From: Pseudomonas zanjanensis
Lineage (GTDB): Bacteria > Pseudomonadota > Gammaproteobacteria > Pseudomonadales > Pseudomonadaceae
Reading direction: 5' to 3'
NCBI RefSeq assembly: GCF_014268745.2
Contig: NZ_JABWRB020000005.1
Span: 124,001-188,000 of the forward strand
Length of the DNA: 64,000 bases
The notes under the pieces were generated by a model. That model had not been told where the DNA came from and ran no database searches. It was given only the letters and a program-made list of their open reading frames with translations. The position numbers and the translations under genes are program-made. Below are positions 1 through 10,120 of this stretch, piece after piece (the stretch's first letter is position 1; each line of letters starts with the position of its first letter).

Positions 1-768
1 CGCAGGCTTCGCTGCCGGTTTGGCAGCAGGCTTGGTGGCAGCCGGTTTTGCAGTGGCTTTTACCGGCGCTTTGGCAGCCGGTTTAGCGGCGGCTGTTTTA
101 GCGGCAGGTTTGGCGACAGGTTTTGCCGCTGGCTTGGCGGCAGGTTTAGCAACCGCTTTTACAGCAGGCTTGGCAGCCGCAGGTTTAGCGGCCGCCGTTT
201 TTGCAGCGGGCTTGGCAGCCGCCTTGACGACTGGTTTTTTCGCCGCAGGTTTTGCAGCGCTGGCAGCGACGGGTTTGGCAGCCGGCTTGGCAGCGACTTT
301 GGCCGGCGCTTTTGCCACGGCGGGTTTAGCCGCCGGCTTCTTGGCCGATACAGCGGCAGGCTTGGCAGCACGAAGCGACAGCGCCTTGCCCGCGGCTTCT
401 TGCACGCGACCGACGCCCTGGGCCAGTTTCAGGCTTTCCTGGGCATCACGCTTGAGTTGCAGAATGTAGGCGCGGGTTTCGGACTGACGATCCTTCAAGG
501 CATCGAGCAAGTCTTCGAGCTCTTTCACGACGTCTTTAGCCTTGGCTTGGGCCTTGGCCTTGCCAGCAGTGGCTGCGTCTTGCAGTTTGGTGCGCGACTT
601 GTGCAGTTTTTCCTGCGCCTTGCCGCGTTGCTTTTCCAGTTTGGCGAGCAGTTTTTCAGCATCAGCCAGCGCTTGGGAGCAGGCATTTTCCAGATGTTCG
701 AGCAGGCTGCCCGAGAGTTGTTGGAGCAAGTGCAACGGAGTGTTTACAGGCTTCTTGGTGGCCGACAT
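1..768 (-). CDS. algP: AlgP, histone H1-like alginate regulator (3' end outside window)
   Basis: The reading frame stays open from the ATG at 768 to the window edge, so at least 256 residues are present and the C-terminus is missing. The first ~130 residues are charged and probably helical. The rest is a low-complexity tail of Lys-Pro-Ala-Ala type repeats (KPAAKPA, KTAAAKPA), the hallmark of AlgP, a nucleoid-binding protein tied to alginate gene control in P. aeruginosa. A strong Shine-Dalgarno (AGGAGG, seen on the minus strand just before 768) fixes the start. The repeats make this gene prone to length variation. It lies upstream of and divergent from the FKBP gene, and the neighbouring algQ supports the call. 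An open frame on the opposite strand is only a shadow of the repeats. Confidence 0.93.
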   Translation of the reverse strand, partial: MSATKKPVNTPLHLLQQLSGSLLEHLENACSQALADAEKLLAKLEKQRGKAQEKLHKSRTKLQDAATAGKAKAQAKAKDVVKELEDLLDALKDRQSETRAYILQLKRDAQESLKLAQGVGRVQEAAGKALSLRAAKPAAVSAKKPAAKPAVAKAPAKVAAKPAAKPVAASAAKPAAKKPVVKAAAKPAAKTAAAKPAAAKPAVKAVAKPAAKPAAKPVAKPAAKTAAAKPAAKAPVKATAKPAATKPAAKPAAKPA

Positions 769-959
769 GGTTTACCTCCTGACTGACGTGAGTGCGGCTC
801 ATACTAGACCTCTGCTGCAACCGCCGCTAGGGCATGTTGACAGTACACAAGACGTTGCGTTGCAAGGGAGGAAAAATCTTCTGCGCCAGTGCCTTGGCAA
901 TCCACCTCTACAGATATCGGCACTGGCATAATTCCTCGATTCGAGGCCGGAGAGCACAC

Positions 960-1625
960 ATGTCGCGTCACCTATTTTTACTCCTGTGCATGGCTTGCGC
1001 CACGGTCCAGGCCGCTGAAAAAACCAGCGCAAACGATGCCCACGATTTGGCTTACAGCCTGGGCGCCAGCCTCGGCGAACGCCTGCGCCAGGACGTGCCG
1101 GACCTGCAGATCAAAGCCTTGGTTGAAGGTTTGCAACAGGCCTACCTGGGCAAGCCGCTGGCGCTCAAGGATGAACGCATCGAACAAATCCTGGCCGAGC
1201 ACCAGGCGCAACTGAACGCGCCTTCGACAACGCCGCAGACCGACGCCGCATTGAAAACCGAGCAACAATTTCTCGTCGAAGAAAAGAGCCGACCCGGCGT
1301 CCAGCAACTGGCAGACGGCATCCTGCTGACCGAAATCAAGCCAGGCCATGGCGCGAAGGCCGGCCCTCATGGCAAGGTCCAGGTGCTGTATACCGGTCGA
1401 CTGCCGGACGGCTCCGTATTCGATTCCAACCGCCAGGCACAATGGTTCAACCTCGACAGTGTGATTGACGGTTGGCGCAGTGCATTGCCGCAAATGCCGG
1501 TCGGCGCGAAATGGCGACTGGTGATTCCGTCGTCCCTGGCCTATGGCGCTGAAGGGGCCGGGGATGTGATCCCGCCGTACACGCCATTGGTGTTTGAGAT
1601 CGAGTTGCTGGGCGCGACGACCTGA
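960..1625 (+). CDS. FKBP-type peptidyl-prolyl cis-trans isomerase, exported
   Basis: A 221-residue protein with a short signal peptide (MSRHLFLLLCMACATVQAAE), so it should act in the periplasm. Residues ~25-90 resemble the FKBP N-terminal dimerisation domain (DLAYSLGASLGERLR). The C-terminal ~110 residues are the FKBP fold, with VLYTGRLPDGSVFDS, the conserved VIDGW and AYG motifs and an FEIELL end strand. This resembles the FkpA/Mip group of protein-folding isomerases. The ATG at 960 was preferred over an upstream in-frame start at 834 because it gives a clean signal peptide and has GGAG upstream. The gene is convergent with algQ and shares the terminator at 1641-1669. Confidence 0.9.
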   Translation: MSRHLFLLLCMACATVQAAEKTSANDAHDLAYSLGASLGERLRQDVPDLQIKALVEGLQQAYLGKPLALKDERIEQILAEHQAQLNAPSTTPQTDAALKTEQQFLVEEKSRPGVQQLADGILLTEIKPGHGAKAGPHGKVQVLYTGRLPDGSVFDSNRQAQWFNLDSVIDGWRSALPQMPVGAKWRLVIPSSLAYGAEGAGDVIPPYTPLVFEIELLGATT

Positions 1626-1640
1626 CGTTGACCCAATAAA

Positions 1641-1669
1641 AAAAACGGTGCGCAATGCGCACCGTTTTT
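1641..1669. terminator. Bidirectional intrinsic terminator
   Basis: A 13-bp perfect stem (arms 1641-1653 and 1657-1669) with a 3-nt loop has an A run on one side and a T run on the other. It can stop transcription from the FKBP gene on the plus strand and from algQ/rsd on the minus strand. Confidence 0.9.
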
Positions 1670-1685
1670 TCATGACCGCGAGGCC

Positions 1686-2144
1686 TCAGGCCTGGACGGT
1701 ATCTTCTTCCTTGTGAGCGTTGTGCAGCACTTCGATCAGGCAGTCTTCCAATTCGAAACGCTCGTGCAGCAAGCCGCCTAGCTCCTTGAATTTTTCCGCT
1801 ACACACTTGCCTTCATCGCACAGGTCGTTGAACGCCAGCAGCTTCTCGGTGATGACATCGATGCGCGGGTAAATCGTCTCGGCCAATTCCAGGCCGCGCT
1901 TGTCGTTGAAGGCCTTGGCCTCGCCCGTCAGTTGTTCATAGATCTCGAAATGACCGGCAGACACATAGTCGACCAGCACACCGCAGAACTCTTGCAAGGG
2001 TTTGCGGCTTTCGCTCAGGGCTTCAGGCTTGTCGCCAAGATCATCGTAGGCCCGAATCAGTTCGCGACGCTCTTGCAGCCAGCGATCGATCAACAGATGC
2101 ACCCCACCCCAGCGTTCCTGAGCATTCTGACAACTTTCGAGCAT
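1686..2144 (-). CDS. rsd: Rsd/AlgQ, anti-sigma-70 factor
   Basis: A 152-residue all-helical protein beginning MLESCQNAQERWGGVHLLID, matching the Rsd/AlgQ family, which binds domain 4 of sigma-70 and redistributes RNA polymerase. In P. aeruginosa the same protein is AlgQ (AlgR2) and affects alginate and siderophore expression. Length is normal for the family. AAGGGAAG lies eight bases before the ATG. The gene sits between algP and dsbB, the conserved Pseudomonas order. Confidence 0.94.
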   Translation of the reverse strand: MLESCQNAQERWGGVHLLIDRWLQERRELIRAYDDLGDKPEALSESRKPLQEFCGVLVDYVSAGHFEIYEQLTGEAKAFNDKRGLELAETIYPRIDVITEKLLAFNDLCDEGKCVAEKFKELGGLLHERFELEDCLIEVLHNAHKEEDTVQA

Positions 2145-2250
2145 GGTGATTTCTTCCCTTGTGAGTCATGCCCCTCGCAGCCTGTGCACGCCTGATGGAA
2201 CAGGGACAAGCCAGACACAACATGATCGAGCGGCACAATTCCAATAACAC

Positions 2251-2274
2251 GTGCGGGCCAGATTATGCCCGCAC
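2251..2274. other. Inverted repeat downstream of dsbB
   Basis: Perfect 8-bp arms GTGCGGGC (2251-2258) and GCCCGCAC (2267-2274) are separated by 8 nt, between the dsbB stop and rsd. There is no T run, so it is not a classic intrinsic terminator. It may protect an mRNA 3' end or act as a weak terminator. Confidence 0.4.
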
Positions 2275-2319
2275 GACAACGGCTTCAAGGTACGCAGGAG
2301 ATAAAGTTCATACAAGTGT

Positions 2320-2862
2320 TTAATCCACGGCCCGGACCAACTGCGACGTCTCGCCGCTGAGCGGTTGTACCAGAGCACTCCAGGCAAGGCGCAGCAGCAG
2401 ATAGGTCATCACGCTGGACACCGCAAGAAAAAACAACAAGCTCCACTCGGGGATGCTCATGTCGAACAACGTCCAAGTGATATTCGCGCAGTCGACGGTG
2501 CCATCAAAGATACGATGCAATGCGCACCACCACGAATCCATCAGCTTGGGCTGGGCAACACAATCAGCAAACGGCTCGAACGAATCGCTTTGCATCAAGA
2601 CCTGACGCCAGGCCAGGGTCATTCCCCCCGCTACAAAAACCAGCCCTGCCGTACCGTAGAAGAGCGTGCCTCTTTGACCTGGACCCTGCACGCAGGCCAC
2701 GAGACTGTTCACCAGGAACAGCATCAGGCACAACCGCTGCAAGACACACAGGCTGCAAGGCGCCAGGCCGACCGAATATTCCAGATACGTGCTGATGCCC
2801 AAAGCCAGGGCGGCGGCGATGGAAGCCATGAGAAACAAGAAACGTGAGCTGGCCAAAGACAT
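2320..2862 (-). CDS. dsbB: DsbB-type disulfide bond formation protein
   Basis: A 180-residue inner-membrane protein with four predicted transmembrane segments. The first periplasmic loop carries the redox pair C36-x-x-C39 (APCSLC). The second loop carries C101 and C125, with an extra C113. DsbB reoxidises DsbA and passes electrons to quinones. The slightly longer size and the position next to algQ match the Pseudomonas DsbB paralogue sometimes called DsbH. The start codon at 2862 lies only seven bases after a perfect hairpin (2870-2897) that contains the likely ribosome binding site. Confidence 0.92.
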   Translation of the reverse strand: MSLASSRFLFLMASIAAALALGISTYLEYSVGLAPCSLCVLQRLCLMLFLVNSLVACVQGPGQRGTLFYGTAGLVFVAGGMTLAWRQVLMQSDSFEPFADCVAQPKLMDSWWCALHRIFDGTVDCANITWTLFDMSIPEWSLLFFLAVSSVMTYLLLRLAWSALVQPLSGETSQLVRAVD

Positions 2863-2869
2863 GGCGATT

Positions 2870-2897
2870 CCGTAACAGAAGAGACAAGCTGTTACGG
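2870..2897 (-). promoter_or_regulatory. Hairpin over the dsbB ribosome binding site
   Basis: A perfect 9-bp inverted repeat (CCGTAACAG at 2870-2878, CTGTTACGG at 2889-2897; 10-nt spacer) ends seven bases before the dsbB ATG. On the mRNA the only purine-rich stretch near the start (ACGGAA) is part of the 3' arm. The structure could therefore mask ribosome binding, or alternatively be a protein-binding operator. Confidence 0.45.
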
Positions 2898-3073
2898 TAG
2901 AGGAAAGCCCTCGGGCCTTTCAAGACAGCCTCGCGCAGACACTTCACCGGGGGTGTAGGGAATTCCCGACAGGCCGAGGAGGATACGGCGCGATGGGCTG
3001 TAGGACTTTACTGATGGTATGACCAAAGCCCCGAAACCGTATTCGCAACCACGCATTTAAGGTTCATCAACCC

Positions 3074-3204
3074 GTGGCGAGGGAGCTTGCTCCCGCTGGG
3101 CTGCGCAGCAGCCCCAAAGCCATTCAACACGGTGCATCAGGAAAACAGTGAGCAGGTTTTTTACGACTGCTGCGCAGCCGAGCGGGAGCAAGCTCCCTCG
3201 CCAC
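3074..3204. repeat. REPIN, GAGGGAGCTTGCTCCC family
   Basis: Two inverted REP arms (GTGGCGAGGGAGCTTGCTCC and its complement) enclose a ~85-nt loop. They occupy much of the 396-bp gap between dsbB and hemY. The rest of that gap holds the dsbB leader hairpin and no ORF I can support. Confidence 0.85.
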
Positions 3205-3258
3205 GATGGTTCATACCCTTTTCAAGAATGGGTCATATCCCTCTCAAGTGGACAACAC

Positions 3259-4491
3259 CTAAGCCGGAACCGGCAGCGGCGCAGCCAGCAGGCGCTCATC
3301 CAACAACCCCAACCCCTCTTGGAACAACTGGTTGCTGCGCTCGGCATCCCCCAGTTGCGCCAGCAGGCGCGCCAGTTCGGCGCAGGCTTCGGGATTGCGC
3401 TGGGCCCGCAAACTGCTTTCCAGGTAATCCCGCGCCTTGCCCCACAAGCTGTTCTGCAGGCATAGGCGCCCCAGGGTCAGCAGCAGGCTTGGATCGGCCG
3501 GGTGGTCCTTGAGCCAGCCCTCGGCCGTTTGCAGTTGGCGGATCGGATCGTTGCCACGAACCAGCCCATATAGACGCGCCAGGTGGCTTTCGTAATGACG
3601 CTTGAGCGCGCCGCGCAGCACCTCTTCGGCTTCGACCTGAGCGCCCAACTGACGCAGTTGCTCGGCATAGGCCAATACCAACGCCGGTTCCTGGCGCTGC
3701 GCGGAGGTCAGCTGTTGCCAGGCCCGATTGAGCGACTGCAAACCGACACTGCCGTCCTCTTCACGGTGGGCCGCCAGGGTGAGGTTTTCGCCCCAGGCAC
3801 GCCGTTCCAGTTCAGCCAATTCAGCCGGCGGCAGGACTTTATCCTTGCGCAACTCCGGCAACAGCCGGATCACCGCCGACCAGTCGCCGCGCTGCTGATG
3901 CAGTCGCTGCAATTGGCGCAGGGCCTGGACGTTATGGGGATGACGCTCATGCATGGCCTGCAGCGTGCTCAATGCCCCGTCCGTGTCGCCCCGGTCCGTC
4001 TGCAGTTGCGCGTGCGTCAGGGCAATGGCCAGCTCCGCCTGGGGCTGACGCTCCAGGGCGCGCTCCAGCAAACTGTCGCTCTGTTCGTAAAGACCTTGTT
4101 CGTTAGCCGCGCGGGCAGCACCCAGGTAATACAGCAGCGGTTGGCGCTCGGCTTCGGCGGCACGGTGCAGGTGGCGCTGGGCACTGGCCCAGCGACCTTC
4201 GGCCAGGTCCAACTGGCCGTGTTCGATCGCCACTTGCACCCGACGGCTGCGGTTGCGCCGCGACCACGGGTTGACCACGCCGCTGGAAGTGGTCACCAGC
4301 CCGATCAGGAATCTCAGGCCTCGCCACACCAGCCAGAGCACCGCCACCAGCGCCAGGGTGACCCACAGGCCGGCTTCATAACGGAAGTTCTTGTACGCCA
4401 CCAGCACGTAACCCGAATGCTCGGCAATCGCCACGCCCAGCAAGCCGGCGGCGGCGATGACCACGAACAGAATCACGTAGAGACGTTTCAT
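3259..4491 (-). CDS. hemY: HemY-family TPR membrane protein
   Basis: A 410-residue protein. The N-terminus has two membrane segments (about 4-24 and 42-66) typical of the HemY N-domain, with the family-like VLVAYKNFRYE between them. The rest is alpha-helical tetratricopeptide-like repeats rich in Ala, Leu and Gln. HemY is linked genetically to late haem synthesis but its exact activity is unsettled; this is not the protoporphyrinogen oxidase of the same name. Its ATG overlaps the hemDX stop (ATGA), so it is translationally coupled as the last gene of hemC-hemDX-hemY. Confidence 0.9.
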   Translation of the reverse strand: MKRLYVILFVVIAAAGLLGVAIAEHSGYVLVAYKNFRYEAGLWVTLALVAVLWLVWRGLRFLIGLVTTSSGVVNPWSRRNRSRRVQVAIEHGQLDLAEGRWASAQRHLHRAAEAERQPLLYYLGAARAANEQGLYEQSDSLLERALERQPQAELAIALTHAQLQTDRGDTDGALSTLQAMHERHPHNVQALRQLQRLHQQRGDWSAVIRLLPELRKDKVLPPAELAELERRAWGENLTLAAHREEDGSVGLQSLNRAWQQLTSAQRQEPALVLAYAEQLRQLGAQVEAEEVLRGALKRHYESHLARLYGLVRGNDPIRQLQTAEGWLKDHPADPSLLLTLGRLCLQNSLWGKARDYLESSLRAQRNPEACAELARLLAQLGDAERSNQLFQEGLGLLDERLLAAPLPVPA

Positions 4492-6404
4492 GGCGTGGCC
4501 TCCTGCGCGCCAGGCGCGGGCAGCGGCTTGACCGATTCCTCGGCATTGAGGTTGCGGCGCTCAAGGTAGGCCTGGACGCTGCTCAGCGTGCCGGTCAGGT
4601 CCGGGGTGACCACCGTCACCGGTTGCTTGGACAGCTCACCCACGCGCTCGAGCATGACTTTGCTTTGCGGGTTGTCCTGGTTGAAGTTGTTCTTCAACAC
4701 ATCCCGCGCCTCGGTCAGCGCCTGGGTGTAGACCGGCGCCTGGCCGTTGAGGGCGGCCCATTGCGCCTGCTCCAGCGCCAGGCTCAGGGCCAGGCGCACT
4801 TGTACGAGGCTCTGCCCGGCCAGCAGCGGACGAACGTTCTCGTCCGCGTTGAAATCGATGCGGATATAGCGCGATATCTGATCCCACCACTGTGCCCACC
4901 GGCTGGCACCATCGCCATCGGCGGTCAGGCCCAGCAGCGATTCGCCGCGATCCTTGTACTCGGGTGCCAGTTCGGTCAGTTGCAGCACCTGGTCACGCAA
5001 GGCGCCCAGTTGCAGGAACAGCCCGGTGCGATCCGGTTGTTCGGTGCTGCGCAGCGCAGCGAGGGTCTTGGCCAATTGCTCGCGGGCGGCGAACGAACCA
5101 GGGTCGTTCTGCTCCCGCAGGATTTCGTCAGCGCCCTGGACCAGCGCCTGGGCACTGTTGATGTCTTGCAGGGCGGAAAGACGCAGGCTGGCCAGGCGCA
5201 ACAGGTGCTCGGCCTCTGCCAGGCGCCAGTCCTTGCGGCTGGCACCGAGCACGGTTTCCAGGCGCTGATTCAAGTGTTGCTGGTCACTCTGCAACTGGGC
5301 CACCAGGCGCCGCCGCTCCTCCAACTCTTCAGCCGGGGGCAATTGCGCCAGGCGCTCGCTCAGGCGTTGCTCGTTGAGCTTGAGGGTCTGGGCCTGGTCG
5401 TTCAGCGCCTGGACCTGGGCGGACTGCTGCTGGTTATTGGTTTGCAGGTGACGCACCTGCCATACGCCCCAGCCGCCAACGGCTACGCCGGCAGCGCCGA
5501 GCAACAGTGCAACAACGGCCACCCCGTTGCCACGACGCGGCGCTACGGGAGGCGGGGTTTCAACCGGCGCATCGATCGCTGGCTGGTCTAGATCTTCTTT
5601 TGGCAAGGCTGTTTCGCTCACGTATCCATCCTTTGCATTAGAAAACGGCACGGAGTGTTCCCGTAACGCCGCCAGCAAAGCCGCGGCATGGGCGCCACGG
5701 CAATCCACAACTGTTCGGGCCCCGGCGGCTCGCGCCATCTCGGCCACCCTTGGGCTTGGCACAAACAACGGTAACCGCGCCAGGGCCGGCCACGCATCGC
5801 CGGCCAGCCGCCGCAGATGCTCGAAGCCCTGCCCACTGCTGACCACCAGGGCGTTCAAGCGTTCCGCTTCGACTTTCGCCGGCAACGCCCCTTCGCCGTA
5901 ATCAGGCAAGTGGCGGCGGTACAATTCCAGATAATCGACACTAGCACCTTGCTCGCGCAAACGCTCTGCCAGCAAGCCACGCCCGCCTTCACCCCGCACG
6001 ATCAACACCTTGGGGTCGGGCCGCGATACAGCCTGGCGCAAGACCAAGTGTTCCAGCAAGGCTTCGCTGTCATCGCCGTGATCGGGATAAAACACCGTGA
6101 GGCCGGCATCGGCGAGGATCTGTCCGGTGGCCGCGCCCACGCTGAACCAGGGTTGGTCTGGAGGCTGGGGCCAGTATTGGCGCAACAACTCGACGCACAG
6201 GCGTGCGGCCGGTTTGCTGACGACGATCACGGCAGAGTATTGGTCCAGCGCCTGGAATATCACCCGCCCGGCATCGGACAGCGGGACCGGCTCGATCTCC
6301 AGCAACGGCAAGCTGCTGCTGTAGACCCCCGCTTCGGCCAGAACCGCCGCCAGCGCCGACGACTCGTCCGCCGGCCGGGTGAGCAGCAGCCGCCAGCCCG
6401 TCAC
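4488..6404 (-). CDS. hemDX: Fused uroporphyrinogen-III synthase (HemD) and HemX-like membrane protein
   Basis: A single 638-codon frame. Residues ~1-255 are HemD, which closes hydroxymethylbilane into uroporphyrinogen III (MTGWRLLLTRPADES at the N-terminus). Residues ~262-638 are HemX-like: an acidic/proline linker, one membrane span (~279-300), a long coiled coil (~305-380) and a helical periplasmic domain. The start is GTG and overlaps the hemC stop (GTGA). In P. aeruginosa, as I recall, these are two genes. Here the junction retains what looks like the old second start, a GTG at 5621 (VSETALPKE) with AAAGGA seven bases upstream, and a TAA just out of frame at the join. Both a fusion and a separate HemX may therefore be made. 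Fused forms have been annotated in other pseudomonads. Confidence 0.9.
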   Translation of the reverse strand: MTGWRLLLTRPADESSALAAVLAEAGVYSSSLPLLEIEPVPLSDAGRVIFQALDQYSAVIVVSKPAARLCVELLRQYWPQPPDQPWFSVGAATGQILADAGLTVFYPDHGDDSEALLEHLVLRQAVSRPDPKVLIVRGEGGRGLLAERLREQGASVDYLELYRRHLPDYGEGALPAKVEAERLNALVVSSGQGFEHLRRLAGDAWPALARLPLFVPSPRVAEMARAAGARTVVDCRGAHAAALLAALREHSVPFSNAKDGYVSETALPKEDLDQPAIDAPVETPPPVAPRRGNGVAVVALLLGAAGVAVGGWGVWQVRHLQTNNQQQSAQVQALNDQAQTLKLNEQRLSERLAQLPPAEELEERRRLVAQLQSDQQHLNQRLETVLGASRKDWRLAEAEHLLRLASLRLSALQDINSAQALVQGADEILREQNDPGSFAAREQLAKTLAALRSTEQPDRTGLFLQLGALRDQVLQLTELAPEYKDRGESLLGLTADGDGASRWAQWWDQISRYIRIDFNADENVRPLLAGQSLVQVRLALSLALEQAQWAALNGQAPVYTQALTEARDVLKNNFNQDNPQSKVMLERVGELSKQPVTVVTPDLTGTLSSVQAYLERRNLNAEESVKPLPAPGAQEATP

Positions 6405-7342
6405 GCGTGGCCGGCCTCGCCGTAGACAGCCTTGAGGATGTCAGCAGCGCCCTGGCTCAGCAGGTCCTCGGCCACCCGCACGCCCAACGCCTCGGCATCG
6501 TGGCGCGGTGCCCGGGCCTCGGCGCTAAGCAGTCGGCCGCCGTTGGGATCCCCCACCAGACCGCGCAACCAGACGTGCTCACCCTCCAGCACGGCGTAAC
6601 AGGCGATCGGCACCTGGCAACCGCCATTGAGATGTTTGTTCAGCGCGCGCTCGGCGAACACCCGCGTGGCGGTGTCTGCATGATGCAGCGGCGCCAACAG
6701 GGCATGGATATCGCTGTCGGCGCTACGGCACTCGATACCCACTGCCCCTTGGCCGCCGGCCGGCAGGCTGTCATCGACGCTGATGGCCGAGGTGATGCGG
6801 TCTTCGAAGCCCAGGCGGATCAAGCCGGCGGCGGCGAGGATGATGGCGTCGTATTCGCCGGCGTCGAGCTTGGCCAGGCGTGTGTTGACGTTGCCACGCA
6901 GGAAACGGATTTGCAGATCCGGGCGCCGCGTCAGCAATTGTGCCTGGCGACGCAGGCTGGACGTGCCGACCACGCTCCCGGCAGGCAGCGCCTCAAGGCT
7001 GGAAAACGTGTTGGAGACGAACGCATCGCGGGGGTCTTCTCGCTCGCAGATGCAAAACAGGCCCAGGCCTTCGGGGAAGTCCATGGGCACGTCTTTCATC
7101 GAGTGCACGGCGATGTCGGCTTCGTTGTCCAGCAACGCGGTTTCCAGCTCCTTGACGAACAGGCCCTTGCCGCCGATCTTCGACAGCGGCGAGTCCAGCA
7201 GCTTGTCACCGCGACTGACCATGGGCACCAGGGTCACGCTCAGCCCGGGATGGGCCGCTTCCAGGCGGGCTTTGACGTATTCGGCCTGCCAGAGGGCCAA
7301 GGCACTTTTACGGGTGGCGATGCGGATCTCGCGAGGGGACAT
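6401..7342 (-). CDS. hemC: Hydroxymethylbilane synthase (porphobilinogen deaminase)
   Basis: A 313-residue cytoplasmic enzyme that polymerises four porphobilinogens into hydroxymethylbilane in haem synthesis. It starts REIRIATRKSALALWQAEYV, with the family's arginine-rich active-site stretches (GTSSLRRQAQL and LRGNVNTRL). The dipyrromethane-cofactor cysteine is C242 (NGGCQVPIA), at the same number as in E. coli. It is the first gene of the hem operon, 137 bp downstream of algR on the same strand, and overlaps hemDX by four bases. Confidence 0.97.
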   Translation of the reverse strand: MSPREIRIATRKSALALWQAEYVKARLEAAHPGLSVTLVPMVSRGDKLLDSPLSKIGGKGLFVKELETALLDNEADIAVHSMKDVPMDFPEGLGLFCICEREDPRDAFVSNTFSSLEALPAGSVVGTSSLRRQAQLLTRRPDLQIRFLRGNVNTRLAKLDAGEYDAIILAAAGLIRLGFEDRITSAISVDDSLPAGGQGAVGIECRSADSDIHALLAPLHHADTATRVFAERALNKHLNGGCQVPIACYAVLEGEHVWLRGLVGDPNGGRLLSAEARAPRHDAEALGVRVAEDLLSQGAADILKAVYGEAGHA

Positions 7343-7479
7343 GGATCAATCCGTACTTAAAAGATACGGCAGATAATAACAGCTCAGCCAAAACCGCTTT
7401 GATTTGAATCACGACCCCAAGGCCTCCCTGGCCGCCAGATCCTCGAAATGAAACGCGTTGAACGCCTTGGACCGCTCGG

Positions 7480-8226
7480 TTAAAGCTGCTGCATCATCTT
7501 GCGCACGCCGGCCACGTGCCGTCGGCTGACAATCAGCGCGTCGCCATTGAGGCCCTTGAGGAACAGTTGGAAATGCCCAAGGGGGGTGCGCTGCAAACGC
7601 TCGATGCGCTCGCGGGCCACGAGGGCGTTGCGGTGGATGCGTACGAAGCGTTCACCGAACTCGTCTTCAAGGGCCTTGAGGGGTTCGTCCAGCAACACCT
7701 CGCCACTCTCATGACGCAAGGTCACGTACTTGTGGTCGGCAATGAAATAGACCACTTGATCCAAGGGGATCAACTCGATGCCTTTGCGGGTGCGCGCACT
7801 GATATGGCTGCGCGGGCCGCTGCCGCTTTCGGCGGCCGGACGGGTCAGCGCTGCCAGTTGCACGCGGTTGAGCCGCTCGGCCTTGCGCAAGGCTTCGAGC
7901 AACGCCTCGGACGCCACGGGCTTGACCAGATAGCCCACGGCACCGGCCTGTAACACCTCGGGTGGGAAGTCGTCCCGGGTGGTACAGAACACCACGGCGG
8001 GCGGCGATTCTCGTTCGCACAACTTCGCCGCCACTTGCAGGCCGTCCAGGCCAGGCATGCGAATGTCGAGCAGCACGATATCCGGCTTGTGGCTGTCGAT
8101 AAGGGCCAATGCCTCGTCGCCATTGGTGGCGCTCGGCTCCAGGACACTGTAACCCTCGAGTTCGCCAACCATTCGGCTCAGGCGCTCGCGGGCCAGTGGT
8201 TCGTCATCAACGATCAGGACATTCAT
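7480..8226 (-). CDS. algR: AlgR, LytTR-family response regulator
   Basis: 248 residues, identical in length to P. aeruginosa AlgR. The receiver domain (~1-120) has the acidic pair D7/D8, phosphoacceptor D54 (VLLDIRMPG) and K-P at the C-terminal switch. The LytTR DNA-binding domain spans ~140-245 (YFIADHKYVTL, RIHRNALV). AlgR controls alginate, twitching and virulence genes. The frame extends 20 codons upstream, but the ATG at 8226 gives the family N-terminus MNVLIVDDEPLA. Its usual partner kinase gene fimS/algZ is not found between algR and argH. Confidence 0.96.
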   Translation of the reverse strand: MNVLIVDDEPLARERLSRMVGELEGYSVLEPSATNGDEALALIDSHKPDIVLLDIRMPGLDGLQVAAKLCERESPPAVVFCTTRDDFPPEVLQAGAVGYLVKPVASEALLEALRKAERLNRVQLAALTRPAAESGSGPRSHISARTRKGIELIPLDQVVYFIADHKYVTLRHESGEVLLDEPLKALEDEFGERFVRIHRNALVARERIERLQRTPLGHFQLFLKGLNGDALIVSRRHVAGVRKMMQQL

Positions 8227-8688
8227 ATTGCGCTGGATTCCTGCGTGAGTCTCGCACAAGGATAGCGTAGACAGGGGAAGTGACATCCGTCACCGCGATC
8301 CACGCTAAGACTCGTTCGAGGGCCAAAAAGTGCCGCGAGGCGGTTGTCTATCTTTACCAGCGCTTGCCGACCGATGCCCGAGGCCCGTTGTCGCACGGCG
8401 TCGCCGTAGGGATTGTTAACTGTCGATCTGACCAATATGAGCTCCCCCTTCTTCTATTTTTCCGGTGCGCCATGGATGGAAAAAGCAAAAGTCCTACCGT
8501 CCACTGTAGACGGTTGCCACGACGATATTGCTCAATCGAAAAATATCGTTGTGCGAAAACCTTCTTGGATCCCAAGGCCCGATCGGAAAAACCTGCCGAC
8601 CAGTGCCAGCGCCAGTCCCGGCAACCCTGCTATCATCCGCCGCAGCCTTTAACCGCTACTTTCTCCACAGCCGATCACGAGCGAATTC
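8227..8688. other. Divergent algR / argH intergenic region
   Basis: A 462-bp gap between the divergent starts of algR and argH. It must carry both promoters. It is AT-richer around 8410-8560 than its flanks. I found no ORF with a recognisable product or good start signal, no REP element, and no remnant of the sensor kinase fimS/algZ. Confidence 0.6.
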
Positions 8689-10080
<1,392 letters not shown>

Positions 10081-10083
<3 letters not shown>

Positions 10084-10120
10084 AAAGCTAAAAAGCTAAA
10101 AAGCTAAAAAGCTAAAAAGC
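10081..10120. repeat. Five tandem copies of TAAAAAGC
   Basis: Five exact 8-bp units start with the argH stop codon and end where a REPIN inverted repeat begins. Every second or third unit also creates new stop codons, so copy-number change would not affect the ArgH protein. Confidence 0.98.

Noticed and set aside
8227..8286. N-terminal extension of AlgR to 8286
   Set aside because: AlgR proteins start at MNVLIVDDEP; the extra 20 codons overlap the promoter region and match nothing.
8413..8652. Possible remnant of fimS/algZ or a small gene
   Set aside because: The frame has no kinase motif, no Shine-Dalgarno and sits in the divergent promoter region; treated as non-coding.
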